This document shows, in pieces, positions 44,370 through 54,216 of a DNA stretch of 64,000 nucleotides. The notes under the pieces are model-generated. The model saw only the letters and a program-made list of their open reading frames with translations, ran no database searches and was not told the DNA's origin. The first letter of the stretch is position 1. The number at the start of each line of letters is the position of its first letter. The stretch lies in NCBI RefSeq assembly GCF_900169565.1, contig NZ_LT828648.1:2234876-2298875 (forward strand). The letters are read 5' to 3'. Origin of the DNA: Nitrospira japonica (GTDB lineage: Bacteria; Nitrospirota; Nitrospiria; Nitrospirales; Nitrospiraceae). A program made the translations under genes and the position numbers.

Positions 44370-46211
44370 ATGCCGCCGACTCTGCTCCTCAGCTGCGAAT
44401 CCCTCGGCAAACAGTACGGCGTCAAAGCGCTCTTCTCCGACTTGTCGCTCACGCTCAACGACGGCGATCGCGTCGGCTTGATCGGTCCCAACGGCTCCGG
44501 TAAGTCCACCCTCCTCAAGATTCTGGCCGGATTGGAAGAGCCGGATGAAGGATCGCGGTCTCTGCGCCGCCACACCCGCATCGGATATGTCGCTCAGGAG
44601 CCGTCGTTTCCCGATGGACATACGGTGGAGGAGACCTTGACGGCGGCGTTGATCGCGGAGGGGCTGGATCCTCACGAACAGAGCGATCGCATCGCCAGGG
44701 CCGTCGGTCTCGGACGGTTTGCGCGCGCCGATCAGCCGGTTGCGGAACTGTCAGGAGGATGGAAAAAGCGGCTGGCGATCGCACGGGCCCTGCTCACGGA
44801 GCCGGACGTCTTGTTGATGGACGAGCCGACCAACCATCTCGACCTCGAAGGGATTCTTTGGCTGGAGGCCGTGCTCCGGGACGAGGCCCATGCCTGCCTC
44901 GTCGTCAGCCATGACCGTCGCTTTTTGGAGTCCATCGCCTCGCGGATCTGGGAACTCAACCGCGTCTATCCGGGCGGCCTCTTCGAAGCGCAAGGACGGT
45001 ACAGTGATTTTCTGGAGCAGCGCGACGCCATCCTGCACTCGCAGGCCGAGTATCAGGCCTCGCTGGCCAATCGCGTCCGGCGCGAGGTGGAATGGCTCAG
45101 GCGCGGACCGAAAGCGAGGACGACGAAAGCCAAGTCCCGAGTGGATGCGGCCGGCCGCATGATCGAGGAACTGGAAACCCTCGAAGACCGCCGACAGCAG
45201 GCCTCGGCGGCGATCGATTTCTCCTCGTCCGGACGAAAATCCAAACAGCTGCTTGCGGCCTCAGGCATCGGCAAGTCGTTGGGCGGCCGGCCGATCGTGT
45301 CGGATTTGGATTTGCTGCTCGGACCGGGAGAACGCATCGGACTGCTCGGTCCAAATGGAAGCGGCAAAACGACGCTCTTGCGCATGTTGGCCGGTACGTT
45401 GGAGCCGGATCGAGGGACCCTTATCCGGGCGGACCGTCTTCGAGTCGTCGCGTTCGAGCAGCACCGGGACTCATTGGACCAGGACGACACGCTGAGGCGC
45501 GCGCTGGCGCCGGCGGGCGACGCGGTTGTCTATCAGGACCGGTCGGTTCACGTGATTTCCTGGGCCAAGCGGTTCCTCTTCAGGCCGGAGCAACTCGATC
45601 TGCCGGTCTCGCGCCTCTCCGGAGGCGAACAGGCTCGCCTGCTCATTGCCCGGTTGATGCTGGAGCCAGCCGATTTGCTGATCCTTGACGAGCCGACGAA
45701 CGACCTGGACATTCCGACGCTCGACGTGCTGGAAGACAGTCTGCTGGAGTTTGCCGGGGCTCTCATTCTGGTGACGCACGACCGCTGGCTGTTGGATCGT
45801 GTGTCGACCAGATTGCTGGCGCTGGACGGTTCGGGGCGCGCCGACTGGTTTGCCGATTACGCGCAGTGGGAATCCGGCCAACTGCGGCGGGAACGGGCGC
45901 AGGAGAGGGAGGTCAAGCCTCGATCGGAGGTGTCCGAAGCCGTGGCGGCCGCACCGTCCGGCTCTCAGAAACGAAAGGGGTTGTCCTACCGCGAGCGCCA
46001 GGAATGGGAGAAAATGGAAGCCGTGATTCTCGAAGCGGAGCGCACGGTGTCGGTGTGCGAAACGGCGGCCAACGATCCGACGATCGCCTCGTCCGCCGGG
46101 CAACTGCAAGAGAGATTTGCTGCGCTTCATGCGGCGCAGGTCGACGTCGAACGACTCTACGCCCGCTGGGCCGAACTGGAAGAAAAACGGTCGCAGGGGG
46201 GAGACGTTTAG
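44370..46211 (+). CDS. uup: ABC-F family ATPase, Uup-like
   Basis: 613 residues with two ATP-binding domains and no membrane helices. First site [12 protein letters not shown] with [16 protein letters not shown] and [14 protein letters not shown]. Second site [14 protein letters not shown] with [16 protein letters not shown] and [17 protein letters not shown]-terminal coiled coil (about 540-610) supports the Uup subgroup. ABC-F proteins act on ribosomes or branched DNA. Its 3' end overlaps rnhA convergently by four bases. Confidence 0.85.
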   Translation: MPPTLLLSCESLGKQYGVKALFSDLSLTLNDGDRVGLIGPNGSGKSTLLKILAGLEEPDEGSRSLRRHTRIGYVAQEPSFPDGHTVEETLTAALIAEGLDPHEQSDRIARAVGLGRFARADQPVAELSGGWKKRLAIARALLTEPDVLLMDEPTNHLDLEGILWLEAVLRDEAHACLVVSHDRRFLESIASRIWELNRVYPGGLFEAQGRYSDFLEQRDAILHSQAEYQASLANRVRREVEWLRRGPKARTTKAKSRVDAAGRMIEELETLEDRRQQASAAIDFSSSGRKSKQLLAASGIGKSLGGRPIVSDLDLLLGPGERIGLLGPNGSGKTTLLRMLAGTLEPDRGTLIRADRLRVVAFEQHRDSLDQDDTLRRALAPAGDAVVYQDRSVHVISWAKRFLFRPEQLDLPVSRLSGGEQARLLIARLMLEPADLLILDEPTNDLDIPTLDVLEDSLLEFAGALILVTHDRWLLDRVSTRLLALDGSGRADWFADYAQWESGQLRRERAQEREVKPRSEVSEAVAAAPSGSQKRKGLSYRERQEWEKMEAVILEAERTVSVCETAANDPTIASSAGQLQERFAALHAAQVDVERLYARWAELEEKRSQGGDV

Positions 46212-46693
46212 AACAACCGGTCGTATGGCGGTGAGTCCGCCGCGCTGCCGGATCGATGGCCGGTGCGCCGCGCCTGTTCCAGGCCTGCCCTGGCCAGCGC
46301 GTCCGCCCGTTCGTTCTCCGGGTGGCCGGCATGACCCTTGACCCAATGCCATTCGAGAACATGGCGGGCGGCCAGCGCGTCGAGACGTCGCCAGAGGTCT
46401 TCGTTCTTCACCGGATCCCTGCCGGCCGTTTTCCACCCGCGCCGTTTCCAACTGTGGATCCACTCGCTGATACCCTTCTGCACATACTGTGAGTCGGTAT
46501 AGACGTGCGCCTCCATCGGTTCGGGAAAGGATTGCAGGGCATGGATCACCGCGAGCAGCTCCATGCGATTGTTCGTCGTCGCCGGCTCCCCGCCGCACAG
46601 CTCCGTCTCGATCTCATTGACGCGCAACAGTACGCCCCAACCGCCGGGGCCGGGATTTCCGCTGCAGGCTCCGTCCGCATAAATTTCAATCAT
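46208..46693 (-). CDS. rnhA: ribonuclease HI
   Basis: 161 residues from ATG 46693. It degrades RNA in RNA-DNA hybrids. Catalytic acids are in [16 protein letters not shown] (Asp), [12 protein letters not shown] (Glu), YTDSQYV (Asp) and ENERADALA (Asp). The longer upstream reading frame has no support. Length is standard apart from a 15-residue tail. Confidence 0.95.
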   Translation of the reverse strand: MIEIYADGACSGNPGPGGWGVLLRVNEIETELCGGEPATTNNRMELLAVIHALQSFPEPMEAHVYTDSQYVQKGISEWIHSWKRRGWKTAGRDPVKNEDLWRRLDALAARHVLEWHWVKGHAGHPENERADALARAGLEQARRTGHRSGSAADSPPYDRLF

Positions 46694-46887
46694 CGATCCG
46701 GCCTTTGTTATGATGATAGATCGTGCGTGGGAGAGAGTACGTGTCCGATCCGTAAAGGTCAATTCCGTTGACGCACGCGTGTCGGAACGTCCGCGAAGGG
46801 ACTTGGCACTCCACCCATCCAAAATGGCGCACGCTCCGTAGGTAAAAAGAGCACTCACATTTCATTCTCACCCCAAGGAGGTTTCTC

Positions 46888-47262
46888 ATGATGCTGCGAC
46901 GAGGATTGGCGGCGATACTCTGCACGGTGTTCCTGGGCGTAACGGCGGCCTATGCCGACATGGGCCATGGGCATGCGGCGGCACCTCTCAAGGCCGGCGC
47001 CGGCTCCAAGGCCGAAACCCATATTACCGAAGGGATCATGCATTACGAGAAGGGACATATGGACGAGGCCAAGAAGCATTTCACGGCGGCCGTCCAGGAC
47101 GATCCGCAATCGGCGGAAGCCCACTATAATGTCGCGTTGGTGTTGGACAAGACGGGCGACCACAAGGGAGCGAGCGAGCACTTCAAAAAGGCGAAAGAGC
47201 TGGGCAAGGACAATCCCGACATTCAGAACTCCGAGATTCTGAACAAGCACGTAAAAATGTAA
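46888..47262 (+). CDS. exported small TPR protein
   Basis: 124 residues with an ideal ribosome site (AAGGAGG). Signal peptide ends near AAYADMG. A histidine-containing linker (MGHGHAAA) is followed by two tetratricopeptide-like units (HITEGIMHYEKGHMDEAKKH and SAEAHYNVALVLDKTG). Probably a periplasmic protein-interaction module. Partner unknown. Stem 47276-47285 with 47301-47310 follows it. Confidence 0.75.
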   Translation: MMLRRGLAAILCTVFLGVTAAYADMGHGHAAAPLKAGAGSKAETHITEGIMHYEKGHMDEAKKHFTAAVQDDPQSAEAHYNVALVLDKTGDHKGASEHFKKAKELGKDNPDIQNSEILNKHVKM

Positions 47263-47275
47263 CCGGCGGCGGCTT

Positions 47276-47310
47276 GTGAGGCCCGGTCACCGAACGTCAT
47301 CGGGCCTCAC
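47276..47310 (+). terminator. hairpin after the TPR gene
   Basis: 10-bp perfect stem GTGAGGCCCG/CGGGCCTCAC with a 15-base loop, 13 bases after the stop. No T-run follows. Confidence 0.45.
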
Positions 47311-47418
47311 GACCGAGGTGTCAGAGAGGAGTCGCCCTCTATCCCAGCCGTGTGCTCTGTCTTCATCGGGAGTGGCTGGGTGCCGAAGTGTATGGCGGAT
47401 TCTGGTTTTCGGTCCCGA

Positions 47419-48663
47419 TCAGCTTGATGCGTTCGACGAGATCACAAACCCTTTTCGATAGGTCGTGACTTTCTCCAGGTAGTTTCTGGTTTCTTGGTAG
47501 GGGAGCTTGCTCCGCAATCTGTCGTAGAGGGCGGCCGGCTGGAGGTCGTTGATTTGCTGCAAGGCAGTCGTCCGATTCTTGGAGAAGGTTTTGAACACAT
47601 TTCCGGCGCCGGTATTGTAGGCGGCGATCACGCAGTACTCGCGCGATACCTGATTGGCCACGTCGTCCAGCTGGCTGAACATCAGGACGTTCAAAAAGGC
47701 CGTCCCGAGTTCGACGTTGTGCTCTGGATCGAAGAGGTAGTCACGCGTGGGAGTGACATCCTGCCCTTTGGCGCGCCGGTAGGCCTCGCGTCCACCGCTG
47801 GTCGGCACCAGCTGCATCAGGCCGTAGGCCGGAACCGGGCTGACGGCGTAGGGATTGAAATTGCTCTCCGTCCGCATGATCGCCAGGACGAGACTCGGAC
47901 TCATCGTATAGTGTTCGGCGAACCGCATGACGTAGGGCCGGTACTTTTCAGCCTGCTTCTGGGAGAGATTGGCCACCATCTTCATCGTGACGTAGGTGGC
48001 CTGCTTGCTGGTGCCGTTTTGGTCGATCGTTCTGGTGGCGGCTTTCTTCTCGACCAGATAGTTTGCAAAGGACTCGGCCGCCTCGGGCGTTCGTACGGGT
48101 TTATTTTGCTGATCCAACACAAGCCCGAGCAGGTAAGGCTCCTCCTCGCCGGTGACCGGAGTCTCCTTGTCCGAAAACAGATCGACCGTTCTCGGATCCT
48201 GCGGAGTCAACAAGGCGGCCGTAATCGCCCGGTTGAGACTCCTGCGCGCGTCCCCCGCGTCCAGCGTTTCCACGGTGATTTCCGCCTTGTCGAAATCCAC
48301 GATGGCGCGACTCTTGTAGCTTTGCGTGTACTTCACGTACTTTTTCTTTTCCGGAAGCTTCACTTCCTTCGGCCCCCATTTCTCCGCCACCTTTCCGTTG
48401 AGCGCCTTGTATAGCGTCTGGAAATCGTGTTGCGCCGCTCGCAGGTCGCTGAGCAGCCGATCGGGATCTTGGGCGTATTGGTCGAGGCGCCGCTGGACGG
48501 CCTTGGAAGGATCTTTGCTCTGGACGACTTCGAGGACGGTTCTTCCGGTGCGGCTGGCGAGCGCCTGCTCCGTGGCGGCGACCATGCGATCGGTGGACTC
48601 GCAGCTGAGAAGAGCGGTGGAGAGCACAGCTGAGATCAGAAACCTGATTCGCCGGTCTGGCAT
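47419..48663 (-). CDS. mltC: membrane-bound lytic murein transglycosylase, MltC-like
   Basis: 414 residues. Lipobox LLSC at the N-terminus, a MltC-type N-terminal domain (about 25-235), then the SLT domain with the catalytic glutamate in LAIMRTESNFNPYAVSP, followed by YGLMQLVP and AAYNTGAGNV. It cleaves peptidoglycan with formation of anhydromuramic ends. Single gene on its strand. Confidence 0.88.
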   Translation of the reverse strand: MPDRRIRFLISAVLSTALLSCESTDRMVAATEQALASRTGRTVLEVVQSKDPSKAVQRRLDQYAQDPDRLLSDLRAAQHDFQTLYKALNGKVAEKWGPKEVKLPEKKKYVKYTQSYKSRAIVDFDKAEITVETLDAGDARRSLNRAITAALLTPQDPRTVDLFSDKETPVTGEEEPYLLGLVLDQQNKPVRTPEAAESFANYLVEKKAATRTIDQNGTSKQATYVTMKMVANLSQKQAEKYRPYVMRFAEHYTMSPSLVLAIMRTESNFNPYAVSPVPAYGLMQLVPTSGGREAYRRAKGQDVTPTRDYLFDPEHNVELGTAFLNVLMFSQLDDVANQVSREYCVIAAYNTGAGNVFKTFSKNRTTALQQINDLQPAALYDRLRSKLPYQETRNYLEKVTTYRKGFVISSNASS

Positions 48664-48715
48664 GGCGGCATTGTACTACAAGGCATGCGGAAACCCAGCT
48701 CTTCGTAGAAATGCT

Positions 48716-49771
48716 TCAGGCCTTTGCCTGGTCCGACCGATCCTCTTTCCCAAGATTCCATATCGTTTCCGCTTTGCTGCCGATGTACCAGAAGCTGGCG
48801 GCCAGGAGCGCAAAGAAGAGAGCTTTGTGCAAGCCGTCCCAGAAGAATTCGAAATAGCGTGTATAGAGGTTGATGCCGAGGAACGTCAGGCCGAAACCTT
48901 TGGTGACGTCGTCGTCGTGTCGCAGGCCGTAATAGACCGCCCAGCCGGCCACGGCCCCAAACAGGATCGACCAATGGAACAATTCGATCTGTTTCACTCG
49001 TTCCCAGGAGGCCATGTCGCCGTGGTTGCCAAAAATAGACAGAATCCACAGGGCGATGAAGAGATATAACAGGCCCATCACGAGCGTGCTCCGATAGAAC
49101 CTCGATGCGATCGGATGGCGTTCCGATGCCAGCGCGCAACCGGTCAGCAGGCCGCCGAATAGGACGAAACGCAACGGATAGTTCATGCCCAGGTAGTAGG
49201 CTCCCCAGCCGGACATATAGCCGGTTTCCGTTCCCATCCAGCCGCCGAGCGCGGCCAGCCCAAACACCCAAATCAGATTCGATTCAAGCATCACCCCCAG
49301 GACGGCGTAGAGAATGAACGAGAGCAGCAGCAGAAGGGAATAGTGCCCGCTGCCCGTGTCGAATGCCACGCCGAGTTGGGTGACGGCTCCGGCCGTCGCC
49401 AACACGCCGAGAAAGAAAATCGCCTCGTTGCGATAGACCTTTTCCGGATCCTGGAGCCGCTTTGCGAGACCCAGCCGGTAGAGTGCGGTGGCGGCGAGAG
49501 CCAGGCAGGCGCACTTGAGCATGGCGGGGGCGTTGAAGAGGATCTCGAACAACTCTTGCAGCATACGGTCGGACAGCGCGGCGCTTACCGACGTGATAAT
49601 GGAAAACAGCGCAATCCAGAACGAATACTTCGCGAGTTTCCGCCAGTCGAAGTATTGGACTTCGATGGTGCCGGTGAGCGTCGCAGCTTGCGACTCGGGA
49701 ATGATGCCGTCCCGTTTCCATCGCTCGATGGCATCGCGGACCACGGCGGCTTGTTTGCGCGGAAGCTTCAT
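48716..49771 (-). CDS. DUF2157-type polytopic membrane protein
   Basis: 351 residues from ATG 49771 (an upstream TTG at 49798 is less likely). A soluble N-terminal region of about 55 residues (KQAAVVRDAIERWKRDGII) is followed by about ten membrane helices, as in the DUF2157 family. A TATAAT lies at 49824-49819 on the minus strand. Function unknown. Confidence 0.7.
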   Translation of the reverse strand: MKLPRKQAAVVRDAIERWKRDGIIPESQAATLTGTIEVQYFDWRKLAKYSFWIALFSIITSVSAALSDRMLQELFEILFNAPAMLKCACLALAATALYRLGLAKRLQDPEKVYRNEAIFFLGVLATAGAVTQLGVAFDTGSGHYSLLLLLSFILYAVLGVMLESNLIWVFGLAALGGWMGTETGYMSGWGAYYLGMNYPLRFVLFGGLLTGCALASERHPIASRFYRSTLVMGLLYLFIALWILSIFGNHGDMASWERVKQIELFHWSILFGAVAGWAVYYGLRHDDDVTKGFGLTFLGINLYTRYFEFFWDGLHKALFFALLAASFWYIGSKAETIWNLGKEDRSDQAKA

Positions 49772-49960
49772 GACGAGTCTCTTCGAGGTGAGAAGCAAGT
49801 GGGGGTTCGAGTGGACGGATTATACGGCAGAAGGAGAGTGTCCGCTATCCCGCTCCGCTCAAGCCATGCGGCGCATCTCTCGTCGCGGTCGGTGGCGTGG
49901 TCGGCGATGCGCTCCATGCTCCGGCCGTGGGGACCTTCGGACTTGTTGTCGAGAAGAGGG

Positions 49961-50287
49961 TCACGGTTCGCCGATGACTTGAAGGCAGCTGGACCCGATC
50001 AGCAAGATGTAGAAATCGGTTATCTGAATCGTGCGTATTCGGCTGATGGCCGTCCGATCATTGAGATGAATGCGCTCGCGAAATGTTCCCGCATCTCCCA
50101 AGAGCCTTCCGTCTCTCTTCGCATTCTCAATGGTGTTTGTCCCGAGTGCCATACCGAGGACAATAGGTGTGCAATCCTCTCCTTGCAGGACGCCTTTCAC
50201 CTCGGGATTACTGGGCTGTAGCTCATTGGTGATGTTGAGACAACCTGGAAGGATCGCAAAACATAGAAAGACGAGCGCCAATCGCAT
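49961..50287 (-). CDS. TRL-like lipoprotein
   Basis: 108 residues from ATG 50287, supported by AAAGGAG upstream. Signal ends in ILPGC. The pattern of GMALGTNTIENAKRDG and ISRIRTIQITDFYILLIGSS resembles small TRL-like lipoproteins. Function unknown. The 50288-50585 gap has no further gene I can support. Confidence 0.65.
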   Translation of the reverse strand: MRLALVFLCFAILPGCLNITNELQPSNPEVKGVLQGEDCTPIVLGMALGTNTIENAKRDGRLLGDAGTFRERIHLNDRTAISRIRTIQITDFYILLIGSSCLQVIGEP

Positions 50288-50585
50288 CGAGTGAGCTCCT
50301 TTGTCCTCTCTGTGTATCATGATTCTGCAGCCCTGCCCGCTTGACCTGTTCGAATCGTCTCGCCATGTCCTGGGTGCTCGATGTGCGAAGCGGCCTCGGC
50401 CACACTTGTGGTCTTCAGAGTATCCCAGAGGAGAGGGGTTGATCAATGAGTGGAGGAGGGGAGCGCGGCTTCACGATCGACAATGATTCGATGTGAATCT
50501 CAAGAGATGAATCATTGTCCGGAGGTCCGGACCCCGATGTCTGCACCGAGGTCCGGATGGGCCGACTACGCCGTTTCCCGGCGCC

Positions 50586-50915
50586 TCACTTCTGCTGGTC
50601 CGTCATGCCTGCGTCCTCGGCATTCTGAGGAACCGGAGCGGTGAGTTTTTCGCGAATCTCCTGTTCGGCCGGAGTGGACGGCAGACTCTGCATGGCATGG
50701 ACGTCATCAAACGCCGCGGATTCCATGAGCGCTGCATTTCCGGTCGCGTTACCCCGGCCCGGATCATTGGCGAGCGGTTTGCCTGCAACCGGATCGATGG
50801 CCTTGTCCATCGGATACCCGGGATGTTTGGGCAATGTTGCCGGATTGGCAGAGGCGGCCACGCTCGTCAGGCACACAAACAGTGTGATCGCCAACAGCAT
50901 CACAAAAGGTTTCAT
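50586..50915 (-). CDS. small secreted protein of unknown function
   Basis: 109 residues from ATG 50915 with a near-perfect ribosome site AAAGGAGGTGA. Signal peptide ends at SASA, and the mature part is proline-, asparagine- and glutamate-rich without cysteines, hence probably disordered and periplasmic. No family recognised. The 312-base gap to the protease gene holds no other gene. Confidence 0.65.
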   Translation of the reverse strand: MKPFVMLLAITLFVCLTSVAASANPATLPKHPGYPMDKAIDPVAGKPLANDPGRGNATGNAALMESAAFDDVHAMQSLPSTPAEQEIREKLTAPVPQNAEDAGMTDQQK

Positions 50916-51227
50916 GGTGTCACCTCCTTTGTAGAGAAAACGGGGCATCACTGTGGGAGGCGGAGCGTCGCGAGGTTCTCTTTTAGCCTGCCTCCCGCTC
51001 GACGCCAGAGTCAAGCCGTCGATTCTGGGCAGTGGGGGCCGGCCTGGCGGTTTCGAGGGCTAACATTGGGCTGGTAATATCGTGATCCACAAACCATTCC
51101 GGTGATTCGGATTGGCTGTTGTAACTGTTTCCGTGGCTGGAACGACTGAGAATCGAGGCGTGAGCGACGGAGCATCCCTGTCTTGGTGTGGGATTATGAA
51201 TGATCTTCTATGAAAGAGAGGCCCTCT

Positions 51228-52418
51228 ATGAATCGTTGCGATGCAATGACCGGTCGTGCCGGATCCGACATGCGCCGATCTGCTCTGATCACGATGCTGT
51301 CATCGATCCTGTCCATTGTATTGTTTGTTCTCGCCTGCGGACCGTCCCCGGCCTCGGCTCTGAACACGCAAGAGGAAATTAATACCGTTCGCGTCTACAA
51401 GAAGATTTCCGTGGCGACGGTGCTCATCACCTCCGCCTATGCCAGCACTCATCATGTGAACCAGGAAATGGGAAAGGGCATCGGTTCCGGCGTCCTGATC
51501 GACGACCAGGGCCTGATCGTGACGAATGCCCACGTGGTTCAGGGAGCGGCGAAGCTGACCGTCATGCTCCACGACGGCACCAGGCTTCCCGCCCAAATGA
51601 TCGGAAGCGATATGGTATACGACGTGGCCTTGCTGCGCGTCGCGATTCCGAAGGGCAAATATCCCCACGCCCAACTGGGCAATTCCGACAAACTGGAAGT
51701 CGGGCAGAAGGTCATCGCCATCGGACACCCGTTCGGCCTGGGTTACGCGATGTCGACCGGTATCATCAGCGGATTCGGAAAGCTCCTGGAGACCAAGCAA
51801 GAAGTGTTTCAAGACCGCATCATCCAAACCACGACGCCGATCAATCCCGGCAACAGCGGGGGGCCATTGGTGGATTCGGACGATCGGGTGATCGGAATCA
51901 ACACGGCGATTCTGCTGGGTGCGCAGAATATCGGATTTGCGATTCCCATCAACACCGTGAAATCGGTCATGGCCGACTTGCAGACCTATGGCCGGGTCAT
52001 TCGACCCTGGCTCGGGGTCAAGGGCAAGTTCGTGACCGAAGAACTGCGGACGCTGATCGCTCTGCCCATGGTGGACGGTCTTCTCGTTCAGGACGTCGAG
52101 GAAGGCAGTCCGGCGGCAAGGATCGGGCTGGAGGCCGGTGAATTGGACGTGGCGATCGAGGGCGAACCCTGGGTGCTCGGAGGAGATATTCTCGTGTCCA
52201 TTAACGGCCAGGATTTGCGAACGATTAGCCACTATACCAAGACGCTTCAGGGTCTCAAGGCCGATCAAGCGGTCGAGTTGCGAGTGTTCAGAGACGGTGA
52301 CTATCGGACCATCAACCTGACGCTCGGCGAGCGGCCGATGCCTCCGCTCCCGCAGCAGCGGCCAAAGACCGATGTCCCGCCGCTGATTCCGCAGATGCTG
52401 CCCTATTCACAATTTTAA
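51228..52418 (+). CDS. HtrA/Deg-type serine protease with one PDZ domain
   Basis: 396 residues from ATG 51228 (GAGAGG seven bases upstream); ATG 51270 is also possible. An N-terminal hydrophobic segment with LACG could be a lipobox or an anchor. Catalytic triad: His in VTNAHVVQG, Asp in VYDVALLRV, Ser in NPGNSGGPL. One PDZ domain (about 270-370) and a proline-rich tail. Acts in periplasmic protein quality control. Confidence 0.9.
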   Translation: MNRCDAMTGRAGSDMRRSALITMLSSILSIVLFVLACGPSPASALNTQEEINTVRVYKKISVATVLITSAYASTHHVNQEMGKGIGSGVLIDDQGLIVTNAHVVQGAAKLTVMLHDGTRLPAQMIGSDMVYDVALLRVAIPKGKYPHAQLGNSDKLEVGQKVIAIGHPFGLGYAMSTGIISGFGKLLETKQEVFQDRIIQTTTPINPGNSGGPLVDSDDRVIGINTAILLGAQNIGFAIPINTVKSVMADLQTYGRVIRPWLGVKGKFVTEELRTLIALPMVDGLLVQDVEEGSPAARIGLEAGELDVAIEGEPWVLGGDILVSINGQDLRTISHYTKTLQGLKADQAVELRVFRDGDYRTINLTLGERPMPPLPQQRPKTDVPPLIPQMLPYSQF

Positions 52419-52542
52419 GTCCGAGGGTGCGATGCATCGGTGTAAGCCGTGCCGTACTCCATTGGTGCCTATCGGAGCTTGCCGCGGGCGATCCACGGTT
52501 CTAGAATATTCCTCTCCGTGTCCGACTCACAGGGAGGTGGCC

Positions 52543-52905
52543 ATGCTCGTTCATCAACTTCTTGCCAATGAAGGCATCTTGCTGATCAGGCCGGATGGAC
52601 CGATCGCCGCCGGCGACTTCGAGTTGGTCGCCAAGACGGTCGATCCGTACATCGAGAACAAGGGGACGCTTCGTGGCGTGATGATCGAGGCTCCGTCGTT
52701 TCCGGGGTGGGACAGCTTTGCCGCGCTCATGTCGCATTTGTGCTTCGTTCGTGATCACCACCGATTCGTCGCCAAGGTTGCCGCTGTTTCCGACAGCCCC
52801 ATTCTTTCCATCGCACCGGAAATCGCCAAACATTTTGTCCAAGCCGAAGTCCGCCACTTCAACGCGACCGACCGCGACGCCGCTCTCGCCTGGCTGCGCG
52901 AGTGA
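52543..52905 (+). CDS. SpoIIAA-like (STAS-fold) protein
   Basis: 120 residues from ATG 52543 with GGGAGGTGG upstream. Matches the SpoIIAA-like family of small proteins with ENKGTLRGVMIEAPSFPGWDSF and FVRDHHRFVAKVAAVSD. Members are stand-alone STAS-fold proteins of unknown role. Confidence 0.8.
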   Translation: MLVHQLLANEGILLIRPDGPIAAGDFELVAKTVDPYIENKGTLRGVMIEAPSFPGWDSFAALMSHLCFVRDHHRFVAKVAAVSDSPILSIAPEIAKHFVQAEVRHFNATDRDAALAWLRE

Positions 52906-52968
52906 TCCCAGGGCTGCAACAGGTATGGAAGTCCAGCGACGAACGACGGTCGTCGGAACGACCGATCT

Positions 52969-53475
52969 ATGACAAACATCGGCATCAAACGCTTGCGGGG
53001 GTTGTTCATGATCCGATCAGGCACTGAAAGATCTTCTTCGGCCGCAGACCGAGCTTGCTCCAAGTTGATGATGGGAGTGGTGATTCTTGTGACCGTCATG
53101 GGGTGCGTTTCTACAGAAACTCGAGAGCGGCGGGCGTTGTCCGAGGAGTTTGACAGATGGCTCGGGCAATATAAGGACACTCGGATCATAGAAATTGGTC
53201 AGCCGGACCGCTGCGTCGGGCAGGGTGGAGGGAGCGAAATCTGCGAGTGGCGGGTCGATGGAAATGCGTTGTGGTATTTGTATGACGCGGACGGCATCGC
53301 GAGACGTTGGAAGTATACGGATCGCCGATTCGGAGAGATGAAAGGAGCCCAGGATCCGTCAGCGGCCGCAGGTCAGACTCATGAGTCGGAAGCGGACGTG
53401 GCGTGGAAGGCCGTCAAGGACACCTTCGATGACATGCAGTTCATGCCCGGCCTTGGTGCTCTTGGCGGTCAATGA
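52969..53475 (+). CDS. putative lipoprotein
   Basis: 168 residues from the first ATG; the lipobox VMGC suggests a later start (ATG 53008 or the MMG near residue 34). The mature part has the block IEIGQPDRCVGQGGGSEICEW and a conserved-looking WYLYDADGIARRWKY, similar to small bacterial lipoproteins of unknown function. Confidence 0.6.
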   Translation: MTNIGIKRLRGLFMIRSGTERSSSAADRACSKLMMGVVILVTVMGCVSTETRERRALSEEFDRWLGQYKDTRIIEIGQPDRCVGQGGGSEICEWRVDGNALWYLYDADGIARRWKYTDRRFGEMKGAQDPSAAAGQTHESEADVAWKAVKDTFDDMQFMPGLGALGGQ

Positions 53476-53555
53476 GAGCTGGAAGAACATAATTAACCGT
53501 CGTGGTCTCAAATTACACTATGCCAAGATGGTTACCTGACCGCCATCGGACCCCA

Positions 53556-53584
53556 TTGCGGGTGATTTTGAGAACTGCTATCAT
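53556..53584 (+). promoter_or_regulatory. fecI promoter overlapped by a Fur-box-like site
   Basis: TTGCGG (53556-53561) and TATCAT (53579-53584) are 17 bases apart. The sequence TGAGAACTGCTATCA (53569-53583) matches 11 of 14 informative positions of the 7-1-7 Fur pattern and overlaps the -10, the usual place for iron-dependent repression. Fur control is inferred. Confidence 0.55.
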
Positions 53585-53619
53585 TCACTCCCTTCGTCTG
53601 CTGCATCCCGAGCATCCTG

Positions 53620-54144
53620 ATGATTCTGACTGTGGGGGAAATCGAGCGTCTCTTCGATGAGCAGCGTCATCTGCTCACGCGACATCTGACGCGTCTTGTG
53701 AGCTCACGCGAACTGGCCACGGACCTCGTCCAAGAAGCGTTCGCTCGGCTCTTGGGGATGGTGGGCAAACAGCAGGTCGCATATCCACGGTCCCTCCTGT
53801 ATCGCACCGCAATCAATCTCGCGATTGATCATCTCCGGACCCGAAAAACAGAGACACATTCTCTTGCTGATGCCTCGATGCTCGAAGCCGCGCTGGAGGT
53901 TGCCTCTCCCACACCGGCGGCCGATCGCGCATTATCGGCAAAACAACAACTTCAGATAGTGGCGAGCGCAATTGACCAACTCCCACCACGCACGCGCCAA
54001 GCATTCCTTCTGCACCGGGTACACGGGTACTCCTACGCTCAGATCGCGACACAGTTAGGTATCTCGGAGAGCGCGGTCGAGAAGCTGATCACCCGGGCAC
54101 TGAAGCAGTGTTGGCATGCCGTCAACCTGCTCGACCTCGATTGA
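53620..54144 (+). CDS. fecI: ECF sigma factor, FecI-like
   Basis: 174 residues. Region 2 is seen in SRELATDLVQEAFARLL and YRTAINLAIDHLRTRK; region 4 in LPPRTRQAFLLHRVHGYSYAQIATQLGIS. Followed by fecR and a TonB receptor, so it is an iron-starvation sigma factor of the FecI type. No good ribosome site precedes the ATG. Confidence 0.9.
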   Translation: MILTVGEIERLFDEQRHLLTRHLTRLVSSRELATDLVQEAFARLLGMVGKQQVAYPRSLLYRTAINLAIDHLRTRKTETHSLADASMLEAALEVASPTPAADRALSAKQQLQIVASAIDQLPPRTRQAFLLHRVHGYSYAQIATQLGISESAVEKLITRALKQCWHAVNLLDLD

Positions 54145-54216
54145 GCCGGGCTGGGGGCGTGACCTCCTTTCTCGTCATAGCATATACTTGGTCCGTTCAA
54201 GCCGATGCCCGGAGCC

